Below, piece after piece: positions 7,150 through 15,435 of a DNA stretch of 64,000 nucleotides. The position numbers and the translations under genes are program-made. Within the stretch, counting starts at the first letter, position 1; the number at the start of each line of letters is the position of its first letter. The DNA is from Sorangium cellulosum So0157-2 (GTDB lineage: Bacteria > Myxococcota_A > Polyangia > Polyangiales > Polyangiaceae), in NCBI RefSeq assembly GCF_000418325.1, contig NC_021658.1, positions 5,877,501-5,941,500 of the forward strand. The letters run 5' to 3'. A model generated the notes under the pieces. That model saw only the letters and a program-made list of their open reading frames with translations. It was not told where the DNA came from and made no database searches.

Positions 7150-8334
7150 TTGACCTCCAGGCCCACGCGAGCCCCCCTTGCGCGCACCGCGGCCGGCGGC
7201 GTGTCCTCTGCGGCTCGGACGGCCGGCCAGCGCGCGGCGTTCCCCGTACGACGTAGCTCGCTTCGGAGCGCTCGCGCAAGACAAAGCGTCCACGGCGGCG
7301 CGCCGCGGCCGTGGGGGTGTGCGCGGGTCGATCGGCCTCGGCCGGCGCTCGCGGCGCTCGCGGCGCTCGCGTTCGGCGCGGCGGGCTGCAGCGGGGCTGC
7401 GCGCGACGAGGCCGGCACGCCGGGCGGCGCGGCCTCCGGGCGCGAGGTCTCGCTCCCGGCGGCGGCCGCGGAGCTCGAGGCGATGAGCGGGGCCGTCCTC
7501 GAAGGGCGCGAGGCCACGTTCCGGGACATCCTGGCCGACACGATCGCGAAGGACGCTTACCTGTGCCTGCCGGCGCCGCGGGACGTCTTCCACGGGGAGG
7601 CGCCCGAGGGGGAGCGGCGGATCGCCGGGATGATGCCGCACTATGGCCTCTTCTTCGGCCCGATGAGCTACCTCGTGCGGCGGCGCGGCGGCGCCTGGGA
7701 GGTCGAGGTCCGCATCGCGGTCGATCCGCCGGCAGGCGGTGCCTGGCTCGAGCTGCCCGATTGCGGGCTGGCCGGCGCGCTCGGGGGCGCGATCGCGTGC
7801 CGCGGGACGCCGTACGCGCGCTCCGGGTCGACGGACGCCTGCCCTGGCTCCGGCGAGTTCACGGCCCGGGCGACGCCGGCCGCGATCCGCGCGCTGCTTT
7901 CGCGCTGGTCGACCGAGGTCGAGGGGTACTGGAACCGCGACGCGCGCGCCTTCGGGCTGCCGGTGCGCTACGACTTCGACTTCGTGCTCGGGGACGACGC
8001 GCGCGGGAGGGCGCTCCGGGTGGACCTCGCGGTGCCGCTCTCGCCGACCTGCGGGCGGACGCCGTACTTCAGCGCGATGCGGGCCGGCTGGTCGCTGCCG
8101 GTGCTCGCGCACGAGGTGGGGCACGTGCTCGGGCTGCTCGACGAGTACGAGGCGCTCTCCGGGATCGTCGGCTGCTATCCGAAGACGCCGTTTCCGGGCG
8201 CCGAGATCAGCCGGATGGGGTTCTCGATGCGGGAGCAGACGCGGCTCCTGCCGGTGCACCATTACCTCGTGCTCCGCCGCTTCTTCTGCCGGGCGCCCGC
8301 GTCCATGGATCCCTATGCCGGCGCGATCCGCTGA
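7150..8334 (+). CDS. Zinc metalloprotease lipoprotein, HEVGH type
   Basis: This is a secreted metalloprotease of up to 394 residues. The zinc motif HEVGHVLGLLDEYE is near residue 322, and the DEY after HExxH resembles the arrangement of M64-like peptidases. Before it lie a conserved-looking beta-rich region and WSTEVEGYWNRDAR. An export signal with the lipobox FGAAGC ends about residue 80. The start is unclear: the listed one is a TTG, and the first 55 residues look like non-coding Arg/Ala sequence, so the true start is probably nearer 7300. The coding sequence overlaps the following gene by 20 bp. Role unknown; possibly processing of a surface protein. It is divergent from the RiPP operon with about 200 bp between. 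Confidence 0.72.
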   Translation: MTSRPTRAPLARTAAGGVSSAARTAGQRAAFPVRRSSLRSARARQSVHGGAPRPWGCARVDRPRPALAALAALAFGAAGCSGAARDEAGTPGGAASGREVSLPAAAAELEAMSGAVLEGREATFRDILADTIAKDAYLCLPAPRDVFHGEAPEGERRIAGMMPHYGLFFGPMSYLVRRRGGAWEVEVRIAVDPPAGGAWLELPDCGLAGALGGAIACRGTPYARSGSTDACPGSGEFTARATPAAIRALLSRWSTEVEGYWNRDARAFGLPVRYDFDFVLGDDARGRALRVDLAVPLSPTCGRTPYFSAMRAGWSLPVLAHEVGHVLGLLDEYEALSGIVGCYPKTPFPGAEISRMGFSMREQTRLLPVHHYLVLRRFFCRAPASMDPYAGAIR

Positions 8335-9349
8335 GCGCTCCGCGCGGCCTCGCGCCGCCCGTCGCCGCCTCGCGGCCGCCGCGTGCGGGCGCGCGTCGCT
8401 CGCGGCCGCGGCGCTCGCGTGCGCGGCGCTCGCCGGCTGCCGCTCGGAGCGAGAGGGCGGCGCGGCGGACGCGGGGGCCGGCGCCGTGGACGGCGGAGCC
8501 GGCGCGGCGGACGCGGGGGGTGGCGCCGTGGAGGCGGCGCCGCCGCTCGTGGGGGCGCCGCCCGGGCCGAGGGCGCCGGTCGCGGAGCCGCGCTGCCCGC
8601 CGGAGATGGTGCGCGTGGCGCGCCGGTTTTGCGTGGATCGCTACGAGGCGGTGCTGCTCGACCGGGAGATGGGGCTCGAGATCTCGGCGTTCTACCCGCC
8701 GTCGCGGCAGGCGGCCGCGTCGGTGGAGCGCGCGTGGTCGAAGATGCGGCTCCAGCTCGGCGACGCGGAGGCGCGGCGCATGGAGCTGCCGCTCCTGCCC
8801 GGGTGGCAGAAGCAGCGCGAGTTCGAGCCGCGCGCCGTGTCGCGCCGGGGCGTGCTCCCGCAGGGCTACACGACCGGCGCGCAGGCGGAGCTCGCGTGCC
8901 GGAACGCGGGCAAGCGGCTCTGCACGCTCGACGAGTGGCGGACGGCGTGCCGCGGCGAGCGCGACGAGCAGTTCCCGTACGGGCCTACGTACGCGGACGG
9001 GAAGTGCAACGTCTTCCGCGAGGGGCACCCGGCCGCCGTGCTCCACCGCGACGTGAGCCTCGGGCACAGCGATCCGCGGCTCAACCTGGTGCGCGTCGCC
9101 GGGGCGCCGCTCCTCCGGCGTACGGGCGAGACCGCGACGTGCGCGAGCGCGTGGGAGGGCGACGCGATCGCGGACATGGTGGGGAACCTGGACGAGTGGA
9201 TCGACGATCCGGAGGGGACCTTCGTCGGCGGGTTCTATGCGCGCGCGACCCGGGAGGGGTGCATGGCGCGCATCGCGTCGCACGACTTCACGTACTTCGA
9301 CTACTCGACCGGCGTGCGCTGCTGCGCGGATCTGCGCGAGGCGCCGTGA
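8315..9349 (+). CDS. Formylglycine-generating-enzyme-fold (SUMF1-like) lipoprotein
   Basis: This is a 344-residue lipoprotein with the FGE-sulfatase fold. The ATG at 8315 gives a basic N-terminus, a hydrophobic stretch and the lipobox ALAGC, followed by an Ala/Gly/Asp linker of about 50 residues. The domain shows FCVDRYEAVLL, the hallmark KRLCTLDEWRTAC with QFPYG behind it, and DMVGNLDEWIDD near the end, finishing with GVRCCAD. Members may be formylglycine-generating enzymes, sulfoxide synthases or non-catalytic binding proteins, and I cannot assign the activity. It overlaps both neighbours (20 bp upstream; GTGA overlap downstream), so the three genes are translationally coupled. Confidence 0.82.
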   Translation: MPARSAERSARPRAARRRLAAAACGRASLAAAALACAALAGCRSEREGGAADAGAGAVDGGAGAADAGGGAVEAAPPLVGAPPGPRAPVAEPRCPPEMVRVARRFCVDRYEAVLLDREMGLEISAFYPPSRQAAASVERAWSKMRLQLGDAEARRMELPLLPGWQKQREFEPRAVSRRGVLPQGYTTGAQAELACRNAGKRLCTLDEWRTACRGERDEQFPYGPTYADGKCNVFREGHPAAVLHRDVSLGHSDPRLNLVRVAGAPLLRRTGETATCASAWEGDAIADMVGNLDEWIDDPEGTFVGGFYARATREGCMARIASHDFTYFDYSTGVRCCADLREAP

Positions 9350-10032
9350 CATCGAGGACGCCGGACGCGAGCCACGACGAGCCGTCCCCGCGTGGCTCCC
9401 ATGCGGGCTCCGACGCGGTGACCTCGTGCACCGACACGCGCCCGCAAGCGCTCGCGGCGTTCGCGGGGCGCATTCCCGGGCTCCTCTCCGCGAACGTCGA
9501 CGAGGAGATCCACGCCCACATGGGCGCCACGATCTCCGAGGCGGTCCTCCAGGCGGGCATCAGCTACGAGACCGTGGTGAAGCCGAGGGTCGAGCGGCTC
9601 CGCGCGCGCCACCCGGAGGCCGTCACGACGACCGCCTTCCTCGAGCTCATGCGGCGGATCGAGCCGTCCATCCTGCTCGGGTTTCGGGGGCGGAAGCCGC
9701 ACCTGGTTCGGCTGACGGCGGAGCTGCTCCGCGAGGCGCGCGTGGAGACCGAGGCCGATCTTCGCCTCTGGATCGAGCTTGACGGGAGCCAGGAGCGGCT
9801 CAAGCGCCTGAGCGGGATCGGCGACAAGACGGTCGACTACTTCAAGATGCTCTGCGGCATCCGGACGTGCGCGATCGACGTCCACGTGCTGCGGTTCATC
9901 GAGGCCGCCGGCGTCGAGGTGACCGGGTATGCCGACGCGAAGGCGGTCGTCAGCCGCGCCGCCGAGCTGCTGCGCGTCGACCCGGCCACCTTCGATCGCG
10001 GCATCTGGGACTACATGAAGCGCCGCGGCTAG
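9346..10032 (+). CDS. Helix-hairpin-helix protein resembling base-excision DNA glycosylases
   Basis: This is a 228-residue protein starting at a GTG that overlaps the previous stop codon (GTGA); a second GTG at 9418 is an alternative. The C-terminal half holds a helix-hairpin-helix, LKRLSGIGDKTVDYFKML, followed by AIDVHVLRF, which matches the HhH-GPD motif of endonuclease III-type glycosylases, including the Asp that supports catalysis. No iron-sulfur Cys cluster is seen after it. The N-terminal 60 residues are not recognised. A DNA-repair or DNA-binding role follows from the fold; its coupling to two exported proteins is odd. The stop shares the four bases CTAG at 10029-10032 with the stop of the convergent exporter gene. 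Confidence 0.7.
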   Translation: MTSRTPDASHDEPSPRGSHAGSDAVTSCTDTRPQALAAFAGRIPGLLSANVDEEIHAHMGATISEAVLQAGISYETVVKPRVERLRARHPEAVTTTAFLELMRRIEPSILLGFRGRKPHLVRLTAELLREARVETEADLRLWIELDGSQERLKRLSGIGDKTVDYFKMLCGIRTCAIDVHVLRFIEAAGVEVTGYADAKAVVSRAAELLRVDPATFDRGIWDYMKRRG

Positions 10033-10934
10033 GCTTCGGCGAGCGCGGGGGCGGTGGGCCGTACCGTGTGCCAGGTGTGCATGAGCGCGCCCGAGATGAT
10101 CAGCGCTCCCCCGAGGTACCCGCGCAGGGTCAGCGCTTCGCCGAGGTAGAGGCGCGCCAGGAGCGCGCTCCAGATCGGCTCGAAGACGTAGATGAACGCG
10201 ACCGTCACCGGCGACACGTGCTTTTGCATGAAGATCGATATCGCGGTCGGGAGCAGGGTCGTCCCGAACCCGATGTAGAGGATGACGACGAGATCCTTGG
10301 GGAACACCGGGTGAACGGCGCTCCAGTCGCCGAGGACGGCGGCGCCGAGCCCGGTGAGCACGATCATGGTCGCGACCTCGATCCCGAAGAGCGGCCAGGG
10401 CGACGAGTCGTCCTGGTGGATGTCGTGATCCACCCGGAAGATGTAACAGGTGTAGAAGAAGGCCGCGAGGAGCGCGATCAGGTCTCCTCGCCAGTGCGCT
10501 CCGTTGACCGGGGCCTCGAAGATCATGAGGAGCGCCCCTGCCGACGCGACCAGCCCGGCGATCCACGTCGTCGCGGCGATGGGCCGCTTGAGCAACCCTC
10601 GCGCGATCAGCGCGGCCATGATGCCGTTGAGCGAGGGGAAGAACGCCGTGTTCGTCGCCGTGGTGTGCTTCAGCGCGAGCGTGCTCGTGAAGATGGCGAG
10701 CGCGAGGACGCTCCCGAGCTTCACGCCCCTCACCACGAGCGCCCGGGTGAACGCCGCCCTCTCGCGGCGCCAGGAGAGACAGAGGATGAGCACCACCGCG
10801 GGGAGGAGCGAGCCGACCTCGAGGAACGAGAAGACGAAGTTGTCGATGCGCGCGAGCGCCTCCTTCGACACGGCGTAGAACGTCGCCCAGAGCAACGTGT
10901 TGAGCAAGAAGCAGGACAGCGCGACGGTTTTCAC
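10029..10934 (-). CDS. EamA/DMT-family membrane exporter
   Basis: This is an inner-membrane transporter of the drug/metabolite superfamily, 301 residues with about ten hydrophobic helices in two EamA repeats. Markers are NTLLWATFYAVSKEAL in helix 1, TTATNTAFFPSLNGIMAAL at the end of the first repeat, and VAFIYVFEPIWSALLARLYLGE with GALIISGAL in the second. Translation starts at GTG 10934, overlapping the stop of the upstream 298-residue gene in a GTGA arrangement, so the two are made together. That implies the exporter moves a small molecule linked to the upstream protein. The substrate is unknown. Confidence 0.88.
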   Translation of the reverse strand: MKTVALSCFLLNTLLWATFYAVSKEALARIDNFVFSFLEVGSLLPAVVLILCLSWRRERAAFTRALVVRGVKLGSVLALAIFTSTLALKHTTATNTAFFPSLNGIMAALIARGLLKRPIAATTWIAGLVASAGALLMIFEAPVNGAHWRGDLIALLAAFFYTCYIFRVDHDIHQDDSSPWPLFGIEVATMIVLTGLGAAVLGDWSAVHPVFPKDLVVILYIGFGTTLLPTAISIFMQKHVSPVTVAFIYVFEPIWSALLARLYLGEALTLRGYLGGALIISGALMHTWHTVRPTAPALAEA

Positions 10935-11827
10935 AGGATCTCTCCGGGTCGCGTGGTGACCGCGCGGGCTCGTCCGTCGGAGCCGCCTTCCATGCGACAC
11001 ATCCAGCGATCGATGATCTGCGGCGTGTAGGTCACCGGCATCTCGTGGCGGTAGGCGCGCTTCTCCGATTCGGCGAACGCGGGATCCTGGTGGTTGGCGA
11101 TCCAGTAGCGCTCATCCTCGGACAGGTACGTCGGACACAGCGTCGTGTCGGTCATCGCGATGTAGTTGCGGATGGTCCGCGCGGCGATCTTCTGCCAGAG
11201 CGCCGCGCATTCTGTCAAATGCCGACGAAGGGCGTCGTCCGCGGGCGCGCCGAATATGTCTCTGTTGTACCTGTGGAGGAAGCGATCTCGTGCGAACATC
11301 GAGAACCCGAACACGTCGGAGCTGATGTTGATGCATGGATACGGAGCTGCCATCAGCGGGTCATAGAGCGGGTCGTCCCTGTCGTCGGCCTGCGGGCAGA
11401 ACGCGATGGCATCGAAGTCGTCGAAGAGCGTGAGGGCCCCCGTGACCGGGCATTTGAGCGCGTGGCGCTGGTGCACGCTCCCGCCGCGGATGAGCCGATC
11501 GGGGTGCTCGTGCGCGAGCGGGGCGATCTGCCGCGCCAGGTACGAGATGGCGTCGAGCGCGGTGCAGCCGGACCCCGCGTAGAGCTCGGGGTTGTTGAAG
11601 ACCAAGAGGCACGCGACCTTCTCGTACGCGAGCGCGTGGCGCCTGAACTTGCGGTACGTGTCCAGCACGCCTGTACCGGTGTCGGTGTCGTCGAGCACCG
11701 TGATCATGTACCGCCCAAGCAGAAATTCTCGTCTTCCTGCGACGCAGCCGAGGCAATCACGGAACCACGCCTGCATCTCCTCCATCACGGTCGCATTGGA
11801 CTTCCGGATCTGGCCTTTGTTGAGCAT
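10931..11827 (-). CDS. Protein of unknown family, coupled to an exporter
   Basis: I do not recognise this 298-residue soluble protein. The ATG at 11827 is preceded by AGGGAAA and begins MLNKGQIRKSNATV. It is rich in Cys, Trp, Tyr and acidic residues. Conspicuous pieces are WFRDCLGCVAGRREFLLGRY, ITVLDDTDTGTGVLDTYRKF, ACLLVFNNPELYAG, FDDFDAIAFCPQADD and PCINISSDVFGFSMFARDRFL. There is no signal peptide or membrane helix. Overlap with the exporter (GTGA) suggests it makes, charges or senses the exported compound. A DNA-binding role looks unlikely because it is neither basic nor carries an HTH. The upstream region is less GC-rich than its surroundings. Confidence 0.6.
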   Translation of the reverse strand: MLNKGQIRKSNATVMEEMQAWFRDCLGCVAGRREFLLGRYMITVLDDTDTGTGVLDTYRKFRRHALAYEKVACLLVFNNPELYAGSGCTALDAISYLARQIAPLAHEHPDRLIRGGSVHQRHALKCPVTGALTLFDDFDAIAFCPQADDRDDPLYDPLMAAPYPCINISSDVFGFSMFARDRFLHRYNRDIFGAPADDALRRHLTECAALWQKIAARTIRNYIAMTDTTLCPTYLSEDERYWIANHQDPAFAESEKRAYRHEMPVTYTPQIIDRWMCRMEGGSDGRARAVTTRPGEIL

Positions 11828-12557
11828 GGGTTCGGTTTCCCTGTGCAGCGATCTGCGCTGGTTCGTGTCGTCCATGGCCGCTGGCGCGCGGCGGCGGGCC
11901 GCGCGGGGACAGCCGCCGCACGGCTGCCGGCAGCGCGCGCCGGTCGGCTGGAGCGACAAGAAAGTTCAATCCTCCCGGACGCGCGGGAGGCATGGGCGAA
12001 TCCCCACCCGACGCGCATTGTAACGCAACGAACCGTACGAGGCGCGTCAATGTTGTGGGTGTCGGGTCAAATTCTCGCGTGTCGCGTCGTTGATGCGCGA
12101 TTGCGACAGGCGCGTCGATTCGATATCCACTTTGTTCAGGCGACTCGTTTGGGCAGCGGTCGCGGTCGCCGGGGGAGAGCACGGCGGAAGGCTCGAAGAT
12201 TGTTTATCTTCTCTTCGCGCCTCCCCCGGCATTCCTGTTCAGTTCCGAGCGCCACCCACGTTCGCGTCTCGCCCGCGCTCGCGGCGGCGCGGAAGATCGG
12301 GTGTCATCGCCCGCCGCGCGGAAGGACGTCGCGCTCGTGCGACACCGGGTCACGCGAGCGGACATCGAGCGCGCCGTGACCTCACCCTCCAGGAGCACTT
12401 CGCGCAGCGTCGCCGCTCCGCGTGACGCAGAGCGCCTCCGGTGAGCCGCACGAGGCCGAGGTGGAGCACGCGCGGTCCGGGGAGCGATGGCGGCAGGGAC
12501 CCGTGGCGAACCGGATCGGTGGGAAGGGGCTGCGACGGGGGCATGACGGAGGGGATC
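11828..12557. other. 730-bp intergenic region, lower in GC
   Basis: I see no convincing gene here. About 11,960-12,220 is clearly less GC-rich than the rest of the window and may hold the promoter of the 298-residue protein and exporter pair. It contains several scattered copies of AGGCGCGTC-like words around 12,036 and 12,108. From about 12,500 a degenerate version of the minisatellite unit begins. Confidence 0.5.
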
Positions 12558-12908
12558 CGTTGGGAGGGGTGGCGCCGGGGGGGCCGTCACGGATCGCAAC
12601 CGTTCGGAGGGGGTAGCGCCGGGGGGGCGCAACGGATCGCAACCGTTCGGAGGGGGGTGGCGCCGGGGGTCCGTAACGGATCGAGTCCGTTGGGACGGAG
12701 GGGGGTGGCGCCGGGGGTCCGTAACGGATCGAGTCCGTCGGGAGGGGGTGGCGCCGGGGGGTCTGTAACGGATCGAGTGCTCCGAAGGCGCCGGGCGCCG
12801 GGGGTTCGTAACGGATCGCGTCCGCCGGAGCGGGCGCCGGGTGGGGGGTCTGTAACGGATCGAGTGCTCCGCGGGGGCCGGGGGCCGGGGGGTGGGACGG
12901 CTCGGGTC
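12558..12908 (+). repeat. Minisatellite: eight units of 43-48 bp
   Basis: Eight head-to-tail units begin at 12558, 12601, 12644, 12688, 12736, 12780, 12823 and 12867. Each consists of CGTYGGGAGGGGGTGGCGCC, a run of G, then CCGTAACGGATCGAGTC or a variant. The first five units are nearly identical and the last three have diverged. At several unit junctions AACGGA faces TCCGTT across a five-base loop, so each junction can fold into a small hairpin. The array ends 23 bp from the 3' end of the TPR gene. Confidence 0.9.
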
Positions 12909-12931
12909 CGCTGGGTCGGGCCGGCTCGACC

Positions 12932-14614
12932 TCAGGCGAGGCGCTTCCGGCGTGCTTCGATCTCGTCCCGGAACCCGGTCGTCCCGCCGCGCTGCCGATC
13001 GAGCGCCTCGGCGAGCGGCGCTGCCTCGTCGAGCAGGGCGCGGGCCCGGCCGGTGTCGCCCGCGCCGAGGACCACGTCGGCGGCGGCGCGCAGGGCGAAG
13101 TAGAGCCGGTTCTCGTTCCGCAGCCGCCGGGCCCTTTCCAGCATGCGGTCCGCGGCCGACCGAGCCGAGGGCCAATCCTCCGCGGCGATGTGCGCGTCGA
13201 CGAGCACTTCGAGCGCAGGCGCGAGGTTGTCATCGCCCATGCCCTCGGCGAGCCGCACGGCCTCGCGTGCGTGACGCAAGCCGGCGGCCGCATCCCCCCG
13301 GGCGAGCGCGCACCGCGCGAGGCCCTGGATGGCCACCTTCCGATCGTAGGGGCTGCTCGCAGGCGCATCGAGCGCGGCCTGGTAGTGCACCGCGGCCTCC
13401 TCGAAGCGCTGTTGTTGACGGAGCAAGCCGCCGAGCGACCAGCGGTGGCATGCGAGCGTCGGGCCGGGGCCGCTGCCATCGCGCTGCATGAGCGCGAGGC
13501 CCTCCTCGGCGAACCCGATGGCCTCCTCGACCCGGCCGAGCGCCGCGAGGAGATCCGACCGTACCTTCAAGAACCCAGCGCGCCAGCCCGGCCGGCCGAT
13601 GCGGCGCACGTACGCCTCGCCGGCGTCGAGCGCCGCGAAGAGGTCGGCGATCGGCGTGGCGGTCAGGAAGCGGCCCGCCTCGGCGCACATGCGGTACGCG
13701 TTCGCCACGTCCCACGCGACGTCAGCACGCTCCATCTCTGCCCGGCGTCCCGGGTCCTCTGCCAGCGCGAGGATGCTCGCAGACTCCTTCAGCGCGGCCT
13801 TCTTGTCGCCCAGCATGTACAGCGCCCTCGCGCACGCGGTGCGCGACTTGATCTCGAGCTCCAGATCGCGGCGCCCCTCGGCGGCGTCGAGCGCGCGCCT
13901 CGCCACCGCGAGCGCGCCGTCATAGCGATCCTCGCGGTAGCACGCGCTCGCCTCCTCGATCAGCAGGCGGATCGCCCGTCGCTCCATCTCGTCGTCGTCC
14001 GCCACGGCCCCGCGCCCTCCCTCGCTCGCGAGGATACGCGCCTTCACCCCGAGGCGCGACGCTCGCTTCGCGGCTTGCAGCTCCAGGGAGGGGCGCACCT
14101 CCCCCACGTTCGCCTCGGCTTCCAGGAGCCCCGTGAGCGCGCGGTCGGGGAAGGGGGGCACCTGCGCATCGGCGAGCGAAGGCCTCGTGCGGGAGACGAC
14201 GGCGAACCAGCGCGCCTCGTCCGGGGCGAGCACGTCGCCTTTGAGGAGCAGGACGCGCAACTTCGAGAGCTGCTCGCCGCGCGACCTCCGGACCTCAGCG
14301 TCCGCGCCGAACGCCCGCAGGAGCGGCGGTGGGGCCCGCGATTCCTCGACGCCTGCTGCGGGCGCGAGCAGTCCGCGCTCCACGCCGAGGCGTGCGATCG
14401 TGGCCCCAGCGTCACGCGCCGCGCGCGCCGATGCTTCGATCGTCGCCTCCTCCACGCCTCGGCGAAGCAGCGCCGCGGCCAGCGCGATCGCCTCGGGCTC
14501 GAGATCGAGCAGCGCGGCGAGCCTGCCCGGCGCCGCCGCCCCGGCGCCTGCGAGCGTCTGACGCGCGGTGGCGAGGGGCATCGTCCGGTCGTGCAGCGGC
14601 CAGAAGCCGGCCAC
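12932..14614 (-). CDS. TPR-repeat protein, probably the 3' part of a damaged gene
   Basis: This 560-residue frame encodes mostly alpha-helical TPR repeats from about residue 215 onward (for example YDGALAVARRALDAAEG, AIGFAEEGLALMQ, FEEAAVHYQAALDA, AAGLRHAREAVRLAEGMGDD). The first 200 residues carry conserved-looking helices with LLDLEPEAIALAAALL. It starts at a GTG in mid-gene. A different frame just upstream (14808 down to about 14620) encodes what looks like its natural N-terminus, so a frameshift or deletion near 14,615 probably separated the two. It follows an ATPase fragment. Such ATPase plus TPR pairs are common in myxobacteria and have been proposed as conflict or signalling systems. 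Confidence 0.6.
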   Translation of the reverse strand: MAGFWPLHDRTMPLATARQTLAGAGAAAPGRLAALLDLEPEAIALAAALLRRGVEEATIEASARAARDAGATIARLGVERGLLAPAAGVEESRAPPPLLRAFGADAEVRRSRGEQLSKLRVLLLKGDVLAPDEARWFAVVSRTRPSLADAQVPPFPDRALTGLLEAEANVGEVRPSLELQAAKRASRLGVKARILASEGGRGAVADDDEMERRAIRLLIEEASACYREDRYDGALAVARRALDAAEGRRDLELEIKSRTACARALYMLGDKKAALKESASILALAEDPGRRAEMERADVAWDVANAYRMCAEAGRFLTATPIADLFAALDAGEAYVRRIGRPGWRAGFLKVRSDLLAALGRVEEAIGFAEEGLALMQRDGSGPGPTLACHRWSLGGLLRQQQRFEEAAVHYQAALDAPASSPYDRKVAIQGLARCALARGDAAAGLRHAREAVRLAEGMGDDNLAPALEVLVDAHIAAEDWPSARSAADRMLERARRLRNENRLYFALRAAADVVLGAGDTGRARALLDEAAPLAEALDRQRGGTTGFRDEIEARRKRLA

Positions 14615-14619
14615 AGGCC

Positions 14620-14808
14620 GGTCCGCGCGTCGACGTCCTGCTCGCTCGGCTGGAGCACCAGCAAGGATCCCGGCTCGGCCCGCACCGCCTCGGGCGCGCG
14701 CGTGTGCACCTCGATGCCGGGGTGCTCGGGCGACAAGGCCCGGACGAGCTCGCCCAGGCGGGCGTCGCAGGCGTCCGCCACAAGGATCAGGATCCCCCTC
14801 CGGATCAT
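14620..14808 (-). pseudogene. Detached N-terminal piece of the TPR protein gene
   Basis: The ATG at 14808, 14 bp after the ATPase-fragment stop, opens a frame reading IRRGILILVADACDARLGE, then HPGIEVHTRAPEAVRAEPGS, LLVLQPSEQDVD. This is a Rossmann-like beta-alpha start seen in front of TPR proteins of this cassette type. Coding character ends at about 14,620, where the neighbouring frame takes over with VAGFWPLHDRT. A single-base indel alone, or an indel plus a short deletion, would explain the junction. Confidence 0.5.
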
Positions 14809-14822
14809 CCGGAGGGCGCTGC

Positions 14823-15341
14823 TCACCTGTCGGAGCCAGCGGGGGAGACTCTGACCTTGCTCAGCGTGAGCAGCGGGTGAGGGTAGAACCATTCCGAGCC
14901 GTTCGAGTAGGGCAGCAAGCGAAAGTACCGGAGCAGATCGTTCGTGCGCGGGTCGTTGGGCAGCTCGTGGCGAGGATCGCGCGCGATCCTCGCCACGAGC
15001 TCGAAATCCTCACGGTAGAGACCTTCCTCCATCCGCCTGCGGGCGGCGTCGATCACCTCGTCCACGAGCTCTGCCGTGGCGCGCGGCGCCTCCTCATCAA
15101 AGCCCTTGATCATCAGCGCCTGGATCAGCCGAACGAAGTCGCGCCCGCGACCACCCGAAAAATAAGCGAGGCGCTCCAGGTCGGCCTGCTCGATCAGGCC
15201 GTCCGCCTCTGCGATGTCCCGGATCCGCACCCGATACACATCGCAAAGGAACCGAACGCCCGGGCCGTGCGCGCTCGGCTCCTCCTGGAGCATGACCGGC
15301 GCATTGACCAGCGTCAGCGTCTCGGAGAAGCCGCGCGCCAT
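14823..15341 (-). pseudogene. C-terminal remnant of a STAND-like P-loop ATPase
   Basis: These 172 codons match only the end of a large ATPase. The piece starts inside the AAA-type module (ETLTLVNAPVMLQEEP, then VRFLCDVYRVRIRD), continues with the helical AYFSGGRGRDFVRLIQ segment, and ends with a winged-helix-like region around LPNDPRTNDLLRYFRLLPY and YPHPLLTL. Walker A and B motifs are absent, and there is no room for them before the RND gene, which ends at 15436. The N-terminal two thirds have therefore been lost. The family role (conflict or stress ATPase working with a TPR partner) is known only by association. Confidence 0.6.
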
Positions 15342-15435
15342 GGTGCGCGGGAGGCAGGAGAGGGCCGTCGGGGCCGCAGCTCCGTCAGGGTGCGAGCCTT
15401 CGATGCCCTCGATGCGGGGATCGCTGCCGGAGCGC

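Noticed and set aside
12200..13175. Open frames through the minisatellite encoding Pro/Arg-rich repeats such as TRSVTDPRR
   Set aside because: The protein-level repeats simply mirror the DNA repeats; there is no start, no family and no coding bias outside the array.
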